A DNA stretch of 56,839 nucleotides from Stemphylium vesicarium (GCA_004380135.1 QXCR01000171.1:1-56839), one strand, 5' to 3'. Shown: positions 21,955-32,962, counted from the stretch's first letter. Numbers and translations: made by a program. Notes: generated by a model not told the origin, from the sequence alone.

Positions 21955-22005
21955 AAGCTGACGCGCGCGGTTTTCGGCCCGGCCGAAAACCTCGCGCGTC
22001 AGCTT
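21955..22005. repeat. Near-perfect 51-bp palindrome
   Basis: 25-base arms (21955-21979 and 21981-22005) around a single central base match at 24 of 25 positions; each arm starts AAGCTGACGCGCG and ends GGTTTTCGGCC. It is markedly GC-rich against its surroundings and sits in the 1.1-kb promoter between regulator and dioxygenase, 276 bases before the dioxygenase ATG. It could be a very short inverted-repeat element, a transcript hairpin or a dimer-binding site. Confidence 0.85.
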
Positions 22006-22280
22006 TCTAGCGTTGGAGCAAGCGGCAATAAAGTTCAAATGAAACGAGAGCGGAACGAAGGCGTAAGTCTTATTGTAGACAGATGAAATTTACCGAAATT
22101 ATACCGGATGCTTCCAAGTCTGCATCGGAGGAATGCTGATCTAGGTCGGTGATTATAGCGGTTGGATTGCGACTACGTCAAAAACGGAATTTCTCCGACC
22201 AGTGAAGCGCGACAGTGCAAAACCTTGTGAGCCTGATCGTGGAGTAATCACTTTAACGAAGTTGCGAACAAACGAGAGAT

Positions 22281-23507
22281 ATGGCCAGTCCAAATGTACC
22301 GAATGATACGACCACAAAAAAAGATGTGGCGCTTAGTGTCATATCGCTGCAGTCATTGATCAACAGAGACGGAAGCATGGAAGCTGTGTTGTTGAAAGCA
22401 TGCACCGATTTAGGATTCTTCTATCTTGACTGCCGAGGTGCGTGCTCCGGGAGGATCTTGGAGGATGTCCAGGGGATGTATTCCCTGGCTATGGATTTCT
22501 ATGACCTGCCACAAGGAGCGAAGTCTGAGTGGCTGGTAGATAGAGACCATGACGAGCATTTGGTCATGGGGTAAGACAAGAGGACTACAAAGCACCTGTA
22601 CAGGAGTTCGAGATGCTGACGTGATATTTTTAATCAATTAGGTATAAGCCTGCGGGACACGGGAATGGCCCTATCGAAGGTGTCAAGGACGGTTTCGAGG
22701 GACTAATGGTAATGACATGAGGAACAATGCAGCTCTACATGCTGACAAATATACCGTAGCTTTTTGAACATCCGATCTCCAAAATACATGATCCGGAATC
22801 GTTTCCAGGTCCCGAGGTTATCGCTCACCACCTCGATCCACTCAAAAAGGCAGTTGCGACCTTCCGTAGTATCAGCGTTTTACTTTTGGAAAGAATCTCT
22901 GCAGCGTTAGGTTTGGATCCGTCAAAAGCTTTCCAAGGATATCATCGCGAAGGCGCTGTCTGTCCAACAGCTCTTGGCCTGCTAAAGTACACAATTGCTG
23001 AAGAAGAGCCCGAGAAAATCGGCCAAATCGCGCACACAGATGCCGGTAGCCTTTCAGTCGTGTTCACAGAGGTTGCCGGTCTTCAGGTTCTGAAGCCAGA
23101 GGAAGACGAGTGGTTTTATATCGCTCCAAAGCCTGGGCACGCTATCGTAAACGTCGGCGATGCACTCCGCTTCATCTCGGGTGGAATTTTACAGTCCAGT
23201 CTCCATCGCATCATCCCTCATAAAGACGAAAGATTCCGGCACAAGTACTCTATCGTTTATCTACTGAGACCAGAGATGGATGCCGAATTTATTGATGATG
23301 AGGGGCGAATGTGGAAAGGCTTAGAATGGTAAGCTGTGCCATCGTTGTACTTGTCCAGATTCTGACACGAGATGTAGGACAAACAAGAAGCATGCTGTTT
23401 TTCGTGCGCAAGCAGAAGAACAGGCTCGAGGAACTTATCTCACTGGTAGGGATGGATATGTCGGATACTGGGATCCCGAGAAGGATCAGGAAGGTGAGGT
23501 AGCTTAA
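22281..23507 (+). CDS. 2-oxoglutarate/Fe(II)-dependent dioxygenase
   Basis: Four exons, 22281-22570, 22642-22708, 22760-23328 and 23378-23507, give 351 aa. An N-terminal DIOX_N-type segment (LKACTDLGFFYLDCRG) precedes a double-stranded beta-helix core with iron-binding HTD (about residues 211-213) and SLHRIIP (His about 268), and the 2-oxoglutarate-binding RHKYS (about 279-283). This is the isopenicillin-N-synthase/flavanone-hydroxylase type of soluble oxygenase, which oxidises small molecules. It is unrelated in sequence to the asaB-type protein at 15534. It converges on the second P450 with only 71 bases between their stops. Substrate inferred only from context: a terpenoid intermediate. 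Confidence 0.9.
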
Positions 23508-23578
23508 GAATTTTTCTCTTGCTACAATTATTTAATGACAGACTATTCGTTACAGAATCTGAAACAATTCCTAGTTAT

Positions 23579-25441
23579 CTAACTTTCATCGGCACGGGAT
23601 AGAATTGTAACCCTCATCTCTGGTTTTTGCCATAGTGTATGCATCTCAGATTGTGCATGCCAGTCTAACTGAGGGTCTAGCAACTTCAAATCATACCTGA
23701 AGTGCAACTTTGCCAAAATTGTTCGGAGTTCCAACCAAGCAAGACTAGCAATGAGTAATTAGTGATCAAAAGCAAAATGAGGAGTCAGAATGCTGGCTCC
23801 ATACCTTTTTCCTAGGCAGCTTCGTGGACCCAAAGAAAATGGTTGACTTGCTCCCATAGTATCTCCTTTCTCCTCTCCCAACCATCGTTCTGGATCATAA
23901 TTCCACGGGTTGAGAAAATTCTGAGAAGACATTGAAGCCGCGAATGGGTTTGTAGAGACGATGGTCTGCGGTACCTTATAATTAGCCAGAATGTTTGAAA
24001 AGATCGCTGGGTCCACTACTTCCAGTTCACTTACACCTTCTGGAATGAAATGTCCGTCAACTACGTCACCTCCCGGGGGAACAACTCGTGGGAGAGGAAA
24101 AGGCAGTGGTGGGTATACTCTCATTCCTTCAAGTATGACTGCGTTTAAGTATGGCAGGCTTGTTGTCGATGCCCCATTAATCTCATGGTAAGAATTGAAA
24201 GCCTCACGGATTTCTGTTTGCAACTTAAATCCTATCTCTGGGAACTTTAGTAGGTGATAGGTTATACAAGCCAAAGCTGTTGCAGTTGTCTCGCTTCCCG
24301 CAATACTATTACTCGTTAGTCTTCCCAGCCGACCAAACAGGGATAAGACTTACACAAGATCCGAGGCATGTGCTGCTAATTGAACATCCGAGATCTCGTC
24401 GTTGCAGCGAACTTGGAGCATCTTGGTCAAAAAGTCCTTTCGTCCGCTTTTTTGTTTGATCCTCCTAGCAAGCATAAGCCATGAGACGTGATTAACGAGA
24501 CGTTCACTAGCTTACCTTCTAATTAGATCCATTGCATATTGCTCATGCTTACGAGTGTCCTTGATGAGCTGCTTTAGCAGTCCTGAGAATACTTTTTGGG
24601 CAAAGTATCCAAGCCAAGGGAATCGCCTGAAAGTATCGGCTAATGCGCCCAATCTTAGACTTTTCACGATGATAGACACCCAGAAGTGCTCAGATCCTAG
24701 GGATATTGCGGTCAGACACTGTACGATATCTAAGACGGTTGAGAGGAGAGCTTACCAGAACTGATACCACCGAAAGACTCGCCGAATGCTAAGCTCCCAA
24801 TGATGTCGAAAGTGGCAAGATTTAACCACATGACAATATCGATGCCGTCAATGGAGGATCCTTTCTCGCCAATTCGGGTAATAAAATGATCAATATTGTC
24901 GTTAATAAGTTGTTCCTGCTCTCTCAAATATTGGTCTGAGAAGACATCACGCAGGTAACTTCTCATCTTGTCGTGTTCATGTGGATCACGCTCGCTGACA
25001 ATGGAATGAGCTTCTGCAGCAAAATTCCCACCATCATAAAAATCGCTCTTAATGAACGTCTTATGACCAACCCTTTTTGCATAGATATCTTTCCACGAAC
25101 TGTGCGTATTGAACGAAAGCTCATTGGGGGCGACCCTAACAACTGGGCCGTGTCTTTGGTGTAGCTTTTGAATCTCATATGGTTGTCGGCCGCTCAGAAA
25201 CATGCGACAATGTGAGAACTACAACACTTGTTACACATGCACTTGATACGCAGCGTGGGATGAAGTACGTTACTATATTTCGCCGTCCATGGGCCTGGAA
25301 ATCTGGACAGTGGATGCTTTCGGACTCGAGAAAGTTTTATAAAGGACCAAAATATGCACGTCTAACGGCGCATTAGTAACCCGGCCTTGCTAGACATGCC
25401 AGATGAAACCTCACTATCGCGATAAGTAAGCCGATCTTCAT
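23579..25441 (-). CDS. Cytochrome P450, second cluster paralog
   Basis: Eight exons (25441-25415, 25361-25269, 25218-24756, 24696-24516, 24464-24354, 24305-24035, 23974-23805, 23744-23579) give 493 aa with all phases agreeing. The 27-base first exon starts at ATG 25441 and encodes a hydrophobic anchor that continues in exon 2. Landmarks: HPLSRFPGPWTAKYSN, RVAPNELSFNTHSSWKDIYA, I-helix VIAGSETTATAL (about 292-303), EGMRVYPPLPF (ExxR), YDPERW and heme loop FSLGPRSCLGK (Cys about 434). Six intron positions, with phase, match the P450 at 17121, so the two arose by duplication. It should be an ER-bound monooxygenase acting on the terpene. Confidence 0.92.
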
Positions 25442-25790
25442 TACGGGGAGGCAAGCATCATTACAGACATCGAACGATAACGACAGCCACGAACTGGGAG
25501 ATTTTGTCATTGCGTTGAAAAACCAAGCAAGAATTACGAAGCGTTCTGCATAAATATCCGGTCGAAAATTTGGGTGTCAAATGTTGTACGATCCGTGCGC
25601 AGTTCTGAAAAAGGTAAGTCTCCGAGACCAATCGGGTAACTCGCAGCTCTTCTGTCAACAATAAGTCTGAAAGCGGCAAGATCCGTATAGGAGACTACAG
25701 GTGCACGACGATATCTACTATGTAATGAATAATTAGGATCACATCGTTGATAAATGATGGAATTATGACCGGAACGACGGAGTGGGATCA
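25442..25790. promoter_or_regulatory. Bidirectional promoter, P450 / short-chain dehydrogenase
   Basis: 349 bases separate the divergent ATGs at 25441 (minus) and 25791 (plus), so the two genes probably share control. It contains TCTCCGA at 25619-25625, the same heptamer found at 22192-22198 before the dioxygenase and, inverted, at 15446-15452 before the asaB-type gene. The open frames in this interval are not genes. Confidence 0.5.
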
Positions 25791-26811
25791 ATGACGTCAC
25801 TAAAAATCGCAGAAGGAGACATACCGCAGCTTGAGAGAACAGTTGCTATTATCTCAGGTGGGCAATTTCCAGCGGAACTTTTAGATAAGCAAATTCTGAC
25901 ACTGGCAGGAAGGCGCTTCTAATGGAATTGGCCTCGCAACAGCAAAACTGCTCGCAGCAAAGGGCGCCACAGTCTACAACCTGGATATCGACAAGCCTGA
26001 AGAGGCAACTCCTAGAGTTACATACATAAGATGTGACGTATCTATTTGGTCAGATCTACTTGCTGCATTCGCAATCACAGGAGCACCACACATTGCTGTC
26101 GCCAACGCAGGCATCGATGAAGATGGGACATACATGACCGATTCTTACGATGAGTACGGCAATTTACTCGAACCGTCCTACAAAGTCATTGACGTCAATC
26201 TCCGAGGAACTCTAAACTTCATCAAAATCTCCTTTCATCTGATGAAAAAGAATGCGATCAGTGGTAGCATTGTCATGACTTCGAGTGCAACTGCATATTT
26301 GCCCGAACAGACACTGCCAGTATACAGTGGAACTAAAGCAGCGGTAAGTAAAGAGAGGTTTTCAAACACACCGAAAAGTTTAAATGCTGAAATATGGGCT
26401 CTTCAGTTAGTCAACTACATGCGCGGAATGCGATCCCTCATCCGCGATACCAACATCACGATCAATGCAGTTGTTCCGGCAGCGACTATTACAAAACTAC
26501 TACCAATGGACTTAGCTCGCCCAATCCTAGCAGCAGGGCTACCTGTTAGCACAGCAGAGTTTGTAGCATTAGCAGTCGCATACTCTGCTGTTGCGCAAGA
26601 GTCACGTAAAGTGCAAGGTTATGGGAAGGATGGATATGAATGGATACAGCAATCTGGAAGGTGGAATGGGAGGACCATCCTCACCTTAGGAGATACTTTT
26701 ACTGAGCTCGAAGAGAATTTCAGTGAGTCTCGAGGTTTTTGGTTCGGACACGAAAATCTAGAGAAGACCAAGATGCAGCAAGCCGCTACAGACTTTCGAG
26801 ATGTACCGTGA
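25791..26811 (+). CDS. Short-chain dehydrogenase/reductase
   Basis: Three exons, 25791-25857, 25913-26343 and 26407-26811, give 300 aa. The first splice creates the cofactor-binding GASNGIG motif, confirming the AG chosen at 25911-25912. Further SDR marks: LDID after the second strand, NAG near 26110, SSAT and the catalytic YSGTK (Y-x3-K) near 26320. A classical NAD(P)-dependent SDR that would interconvert an alcohol and a ketone, a common step after P450 or dioxygenase hydroxylation of a sesquiterpene. It reads toward the terpene cyclase 258 bases downstream. The C-terminal part is longer than minimal SDRs but ordinary for fungal ones. Confidence 0.9.
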
Positions 26812-27069
26812 GGATAGTTTCCAAGTCATAATTATCACTTCAACAGCGATCCTCCCAACCCTCAACCAATCTACAATTCACGTTACCAATTAGGAAATAC
26901 TCCTAACAGATATATGACGCGTCAATGTACAGAATTCAAGACTTCCCAATACGGCAACGCGCCTCGCAACACTTCCTACTTAGGTTAGCGGATTCCTACA
27001 TGGAGGCCCGCGGTCTCTCAACTACTTATATACCACTTTCGCTATTGTTCAAGACCTAACTAAGCACAA

Positions 27070-28169
27070 ATGTCTATTCATAATGCTAAGACTTCATCTT
27101 CGACTAAGGCATTCCTTAGAAACGAGGCCCCGCAGACAATATTCCAAGCCCAAATTCACAAGCGAGAGCAAGAGGTGACGACCGAAGTCAATGATTATTT
27201 TTTAAAACACTGGCCATTTGAGAACGAAAGAGCAAGGAAGAAGTTCGTTGCAGTAGGATTTTCGCGTGTAACATGCTACTACCTCCCGCTAGCATTAGAC
27301 GATAGGATAGCTCTTGCTTGTCGCCTGATCACCTTGTTGTTTCTCATTGATGGTATGTTGTCCCCTGTCTTGAGCCACGACTTTCCTCAACCCTAGACAC
27401 TAATTTATAGAGTAATTACAGACGACCTCGAGTTCATGTCATTAAAAGAGGGGTCTGCGCACAATGAACATCTAATTGACATTTCACGAGGAACAACGCG
27501 ACCAAACTATGACGTTCCTGTGGAATGGATTACATATGACTTGTGGAACGACATGCGTGCTTGCGATGCTGAGCTGGCGGATGATATGAAAGAGCCGATA
27601 TTCGAATTCATGAGAGCGCAGGTCGATACGAAGCGCCTTAGTGTCAAGAGTTTAGGAAAATACCTGAAGTACAGAGAGAGAGATGTTGGTCAAAGGTGAG
27701 TTGATTTCTGCTACTTCGAGGTCTTATCGTTTCCAGCATTATTAACGTCTACAGGCTGCTCTCTGGTCTGATCCGTTTCACAATGAAATTGAGGCTTGAC
27801 CAGCAAGATTTGGATTCCATCAAAGACATAGAAACAAACTGCTCAAAGCATATCTCTGTTGTGAACGACATCTACAGTTGGGAGAAGGAGCTAAAAGCAT
27901 CACAAGTTGGGCATGAAGAAGGTGCTGCGCTGTGCTCTGCCGTTTCTGTGCTATCGGCAGAGATGATGCTGAATATACCGGCAACGAAGAGAGTTCTGTG
28001 GGTCATGTGTCGAGAATGGGAATTGCGTCAGAAGGAACTTGTTGTGAACAGATTGACCTCTGGGCAATTCTGTAGCCATGACTTGAAGCTGTTCATGAAA
28101 GGTCTAGAATTACAGATGAGTGGGAATGAGGTGTGGAGCTCGACGACTCCGAGGTATCATCGTGTATAG
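27070..28169 (+). CDS. Sesquiterpene cyclase, aristolochene-synthase-like
   Basis: Three exons, 27070-27352, 27422-27695 and 27755-28169, give 323 aa, the usual length of fungal class I sesquiterpene synthases. The first metal-binding motif is formed at the splice as DDDLE (residues 94-98); the NSE motif is NDIYSWEKE (N222, S226, E230). Other shared segments with aristolochene synthase: YYLPLALDDRIALACRL, EWITYDLWNDMRA, KYRERDVG, NCSKHISVVND and LQMSGNEVWS. It should ionise and cyclise farnesyl diphosphate with Mg2+ in the cytosol; family resemblance suggests a bicyclic eremophilane such as aristolochene, but product cannot be read from sequence. It is the scaffold-forming gene of this cluster. 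Confidence 0.92.
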
Positions 28170-28455
28170 ATGTAGATTTTACCAGATTTGAGCACTTAAT
28201 AAAACAATATTCATACTACAAGTGACTATTTATTATGCATGTCTCCTAAATTGGCCAGACAGCTTACTAGTTTAGATGTAGACGATCGTCCGGTGAAAAG
28301 ACTCGGTCAGAACGTTGGCTTTGCATCATTACATCACATTACAACAACGGCGGGGGATAATAAGTATAGAGCCTTGCAAGTTTAATTCATAGGCGGTTGA
28401 ACAAAGTACGTCGCAAAGTCCATTGAATTTGGCCTTGTATAATATGCTCTACCCA

Positions 28456-30359
28456 CTACCATTTCCCAACAGCCTGTTGCCGCCCAGGGGGATGACTTGT
28501 CTTCGAAATCAAAACATCCGTATCATCGTAATCCGCCAGATTGTCAATCAGAATCTCATCTCTTGTATTGGCCTCTAATTTCTGATCCAACCTCTCATCA
28601 AAAGCATTGAGAAGATCTTCGGGTAGTTTTGCTAAGGCTTGGTCGAGATCGTCAATGATATCTTGGACATCTTCAATGCCGACTGAAAAGCGAATGAAGG
28701 CCTGTATTGATCAGTTTCTGTCTTTTCTGTGGCAGGTCAAGGAGGAGGGGCTTTACGGGAGTGATTCCAGCTTCGCGTCTATCTTTCTCTGACATAATTA
28801 CGTGAGTCGAGTTCCATGGATGGGTTGCCAGCGTTTTAGCATCGCCCACACTGCATTGTATTAGTATAGAACCTGGATTTAGACAATAAAGAACTTACTT
28901 GGTCTGATGGGAAACGACCTTTACGTAATTCATGAGCATCTTGCTGGCCACTTCACCTCCTTTTGGCCCAAACGCCAGAACGCCACCAAAGCCATTCTTC
29001 AGGTATCGTTTTGCGTTCTCATGGTAGATATTGCCTTCCAAGCCTAAATAATTTGTAAGTTATTTGTAGTGCCCTAATCGGTCAAAAGTAGGACCATGAC
29101 TTACCAGGATAATTCACCCAAGCAACTCTAGGATGCGCCTGCAAGAATCTTGCAACTTGCATCGTATTTTTAGCATGTCTCTCGCACCTTATACTCAACG
29201 TTTCCATGCCTATCAACAGCTGCTGCGCCGAAGCTGGAGCTAGAATAGATCCTACTTCCATCAAAATCTCAATTCGCATTGCCATAGCGAAACAAATGTT
29301 TCCAAACGATTTCCAGTAGGAGAAACTCATCGGCCCGTCTTTGTTGGACATGCGAGGAAAGCGGTCACTGGCTTTACCCCAGTCGAATGTACCGCAGTCG
29401 ATGATCACGCCTCCTAATGTGGTTCCGTGACCGCCCATCCACTTCGTTGCGGAATGGACGATGATATCCGCACCAAAGTCGATCGGTCGACACCACGTTC
29501 CGCATGCGCCGAAGGTGTTATCCACTACGAAGGGTACGTTGTTCTCATGCGCAAGATCTCCCAAGTCCTGGAGATCAGGGACACTACATCGTGGGTTTCC
29601 AATGGTTTCAACGTAAAGCATTTTGGTCTTGCCATCAACGTGCTTCTCAAATTCCTCTCTTGTCTCGCGCTTCGCCCATTTGACTGTAATGCCGAGCCGT
29701 GGCAATAAGGTCTTGAAAAGGCTGTATGTTCCTCCGTACAAGTTGATTGAGGCAACAATATTGTCGCCTGCTCCTGCGAGACAAATGATCGTGTTGAAGA
29801 TTGCTGCTTGGCCTGAGGCGGTGGCGACGGCCGCTGTGCCGCCTTCGAGAGCGGCCGCGCGCTTTTCGAAGACTGCGACTGTTGGCTGTGGGCTAGGTTC
29901 AGTATCTGTTTCTGCTCTAAAACGGTGTAAGCGCTTACGTTGGAGATTCGACTGTAGAAATATCCGCCTTCTTCAGTTGAGCAGATTCTCTTAGCATGGT
30001 TGCTGTCGGTGAAAACGAAGGACTTGAATTCGTGTCAGCTTTTTGTATTTAAATTGATCAAGAAAGTTGGAGGTCGTACATACCACGCTGTTATAAATGG
30101 GGACTGCGCGAGCATGGGTTTCCTTATCGGGCCGATGTCCTCCATGGACCTGAAGGGTATCGTATCTCAGCCCCTCGTCAAACTTATCGATTTTGTACGT
30201 ATGCAAACAGTCATGGTTATCTGGAAGCTCAGATAAGATAACACCGTTTGGATGGACTGCTTTGTGGCCGTTGGCTGTACCGTTGGTCGTTGCATTATCT
30301 GTATGGCTCGTTCCGTTCGTGGCCGCAACATCATTCTCGTCTCTGATATATGGTACCAT
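28456..30359 (-). CDS. O-acetylhomoserine sulfhydrylase-like PLP enzyme (Cys/Met metabolism family)
   Basis: Six exons (30359-30084, 30022-29939, 29885-29105, 29043-28899, 28850-28757, 28701-28456) give 541 aa, about 100 longer than the usual 430-450. A 60-residue Asn/Thr-rich extension comes first, then FDEGLRYDTLQVHGGHRPD, PIYNSVSFVF, YSRISNPTVAVFEKR, the PLP-phosphate contact SGQAA, VVDNTFGACG, the PLP lysine in HSATKWMGGHGT, and RFSVGIEDVQDIIDDLDQAL near the end, followed by an acidic tail. Known members make homocysteine from O-acetylhomoserine; fungal relatives Fub7, CndF and FlvA instead form C-C bonds in metabolite clusters. Its place between cyclase and P450 fits a pathway role, but a misplaced metabolic paralog is possible. 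Confidence 0.85.
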
Positions 30360-30639
30360 GTTTCGTGTAGAAGCAATTGATAATGAGTCTGAAGTGTTGA
30401 GACGATCACAGTGACAATAAAAGATGCTATAGTCGACGTTGCTGCTAAAGAAGCCAAGCCGAAACTAGACCCGGGCTCTTTCCTCGTTCGGCGAAAAGGG
30501 TGGATCTAGTCTACTTACGGTATCACGCCGAGCCAATCATTGAAACTTCACAATAAGGAACTGTCAACTACAATCTGAATGGCGATCATACCACACAAAA
30601 CTACGTTTCCGAATCAACTGAGAAGGTTCGCCAGAAATA

Positions 30640-32350
30640 ATGCATTTTGCAACATACATTGCAAGGCTTCAAGCAAGCATTGACCCTCGATTGCTTGAAC
30701 ACGACTTTAGTCATGTATTTACATGCTGTTGTTCTCTCATCATCTTTCTCTACATTCTCAGAGAGTTGTTCAAAGGACAAAGGCAAAAGTTAATCGCAGG
30801 TATCCCGATCGTAGGAGGCAATGATGCCAAAAGTATCAAACTCAACCGTGAGAAATTTCGAACGCAAGCGAAGGAAATGCTATTAGAAGGCTATGAGCAG
30901 GTGCGAGTGAATCTGACTCTACCAACACGCCTCACACCATCCTAACATTTCTCTTAGACCGATGGAGGATTCTTTTACGTCCCGAGCCCACTTGGTGAAC
31001 GACTCATGATTCCATCGAAATATCTCGAGGAGCTGAAGTCCGCACCTATCGATCACCTAGATTTCGTTGCTACGTTCATCGAAGTACGAGACCTTTTACA
31101 TCGTTCTTCGACATGAACTTTTAGACTAAATTTATTCAACAGATGTTTGAAGGCAAGCACACCACAATGGGAAGCCGCTCAACTCTTCACCCACGCGTCG
31201 TAAAAGCCCAATTAAACCACCATCTGGCGGACATCATGCCCACCGTCCAGCAGGAGATCTTTGACGCAGTGAAGGACAACATTCCTTCGTGCGACGGTCA
31301 GTGTACCCATTCATCGTTTCACCTAACTTTCACAAGCTGACACATGCACCAGACTGGACACCAATACCTGTCGTCTCAACCCTAACTCAAATCGTCGCAC
31401 GCGTCTCATCTGCCATGTTTGGCGGAACTACACTTTCGCACAATAAGCCTTGGATTGTCGCAAGCATCGCTTTCGCCATCGACGGCTTCATCGGGGCGCA
31501 GAAACTGAAGAAGTACCCCGCGCTTATGAAATCCCTAGTTGCACCTTTTATCACGGAGATTAAAAACATAGCTAAGCATTATAAAGTCGCTGAAGAAGCT
31601 GCGATACCTCTGATAGAGGGCAGGAGAAAGAGGGAAGAGAAAGCGATGGATCTATTGTATTGGATGGACGATCAAGCCAAGGGCGAAGAGAAGGATTTGA
31701 AGTTCCTTGCGGGAATATTATTGAAAGTATCCTTCGCAGCTATCCACACATCTGCTGCAGCTCCGGCACAACTCCTATTCGATTTGTGCGAAAGACCATA
31801 CATTATCCACGAACTGCGCAAGGAAATTGCCAGTGTGACAGACGAACACGGATTGATTTCAAAATCAGGGTTCCTGAAAATGGTCAAAATGGATAGTTGG
31901 ATGAAAGAAGCTCAGCGCTTCAATCCGCTTCTGCTCATAACTTTCGAACGCGTAGTTCATAGTCCATATACACTATCCTCGGGTCTCACTATTCCCGCAC
32001 ACACTACAATCGGCATCCCGACACAAGCCATCACCATGAGCCCAGATTTATATCCTAATCCGGAGACATATGATCCATGGCGATTTTCCAAGCTACGAGA
32101 AGAGGGTGTGGAAAATGAAGGGAAGGCGCAATATGTAGCGACGAATGCTGCAAGTATGAGCTTTGGATATGGAAGGCATGCGTGTCCTGGAAGATTCTTT
32201 GCAACGCAGGAGATTAAGGCGATAATGGCGCACATCATCATGAGCTATGATATTAGGTATTCAGAGGGGCAGAAGAGGCCGAACAGTCTGTGTGTCGAGA
32301 CGCAATATTTACCGAGTCCAGAGGCGACACTGGAGTTTAGAAAGAGGTAA
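30640..32350 (+). CDS. Cytochrome P450, ent-kaurene-oxidase-like
   Basis: Four exons, 30640-30900, 30958-31083, 31143-31296 and 31353-32350, give 512 aa in frame. An N-terminal membrane anchor (HVFTCCCSLIIFLYIL) is followed by IAGIPIVGG, GSRSTLHPRVVKAQLNHHLA, an I-helix region SFAAIHTSAAAP, which is the atypical form usual in the fungal ent-kaurene oxidase/CYP503-CYP68 group, EAQRFNPLL (ExxR), YDPWRFSKLREEG and heme loop FGYGRHACPGRFFA (Cys about 457). Members oxidise terpene carbons, sometimes repeatedly. It diverges from the PLP enzyme gene across 280 bases, a likely shared promoter, and is a different P450 lineage from the two paralogs to its left. Confidence 0.92.
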
Positions 32351-32429
32351 AAATAGATATTTAGTAGCGAGAAGTCATGCAATCATTGTATACCGAAGTA
32401 GCTGAAGGTGTTGCGAAATTAATGCAAAT

Positions 32430-32582
32430 TGGAACAGTGTAAGGAGAGGGGGAGCACTGCGCTGTCAGTGTATAGCTACGAAGGAGAGCATCTATATATG
32501 TGTGTGGGATGATAAAGTGTGGTAGCGATAGCCGTATCCAACTTGTACAGGAGTGGATCTTGGCAAGGTCCAAACCGTTACA
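32430..32582. repeat. Solo LTR, family C, copy 1
   Basis: 153 bp from TGGAACAGTG to CAAACCGTTACA, flanked by CAAAT at 32425-32429 and 32583-32587. On the minus strand it begins TGTAACGGTTTGGACCTTGC, closely matching 42681-42815. It lies 79 bases after the last cluster P450's stop. Confidence 0.85.
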
Positions 32583-32962
32583 CAAATGTAACGTACCTGG
32601 CAAGCGAGTCGCGCACCCCACCAACTTTGCACCTCTGTTCAAGCGTACACCTCAACTACGTTAAGAAATAATATAGAGATATTGATAATGCGCACTAAGT
32701 AGTATCTAAAGTATCTTTTTTGTACGTACGCGAATTATGCCCAGTCTCTCTGCACCTCTTGCAGCGCGCGAGTGTAACAGGCTGAGCCCGAAGTCACATG
32801 ACTAGGCTGCCGGCCTAGTCGCTTCCTGTTGCGGAGCAAAAGATCAACCTTTCGCTCCCTTGAATAGAAGCTATCTTAACCGTCACGAATCAGCTCCTTT
32901 GATACTACCATATCTTGGTTACCATTCTCCTTCAATAGCAAGATAAGAACTGTCTCCTGTCT

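Noticed and set aside
2060..32350. A complete Starship element carrying the cluster
   Set aside because: Only a degraded DUF3435 protein supports it. No element borders or target repeats were found and copia and LTR insertions complicate the interval, so it is kept only as a hypothesis.
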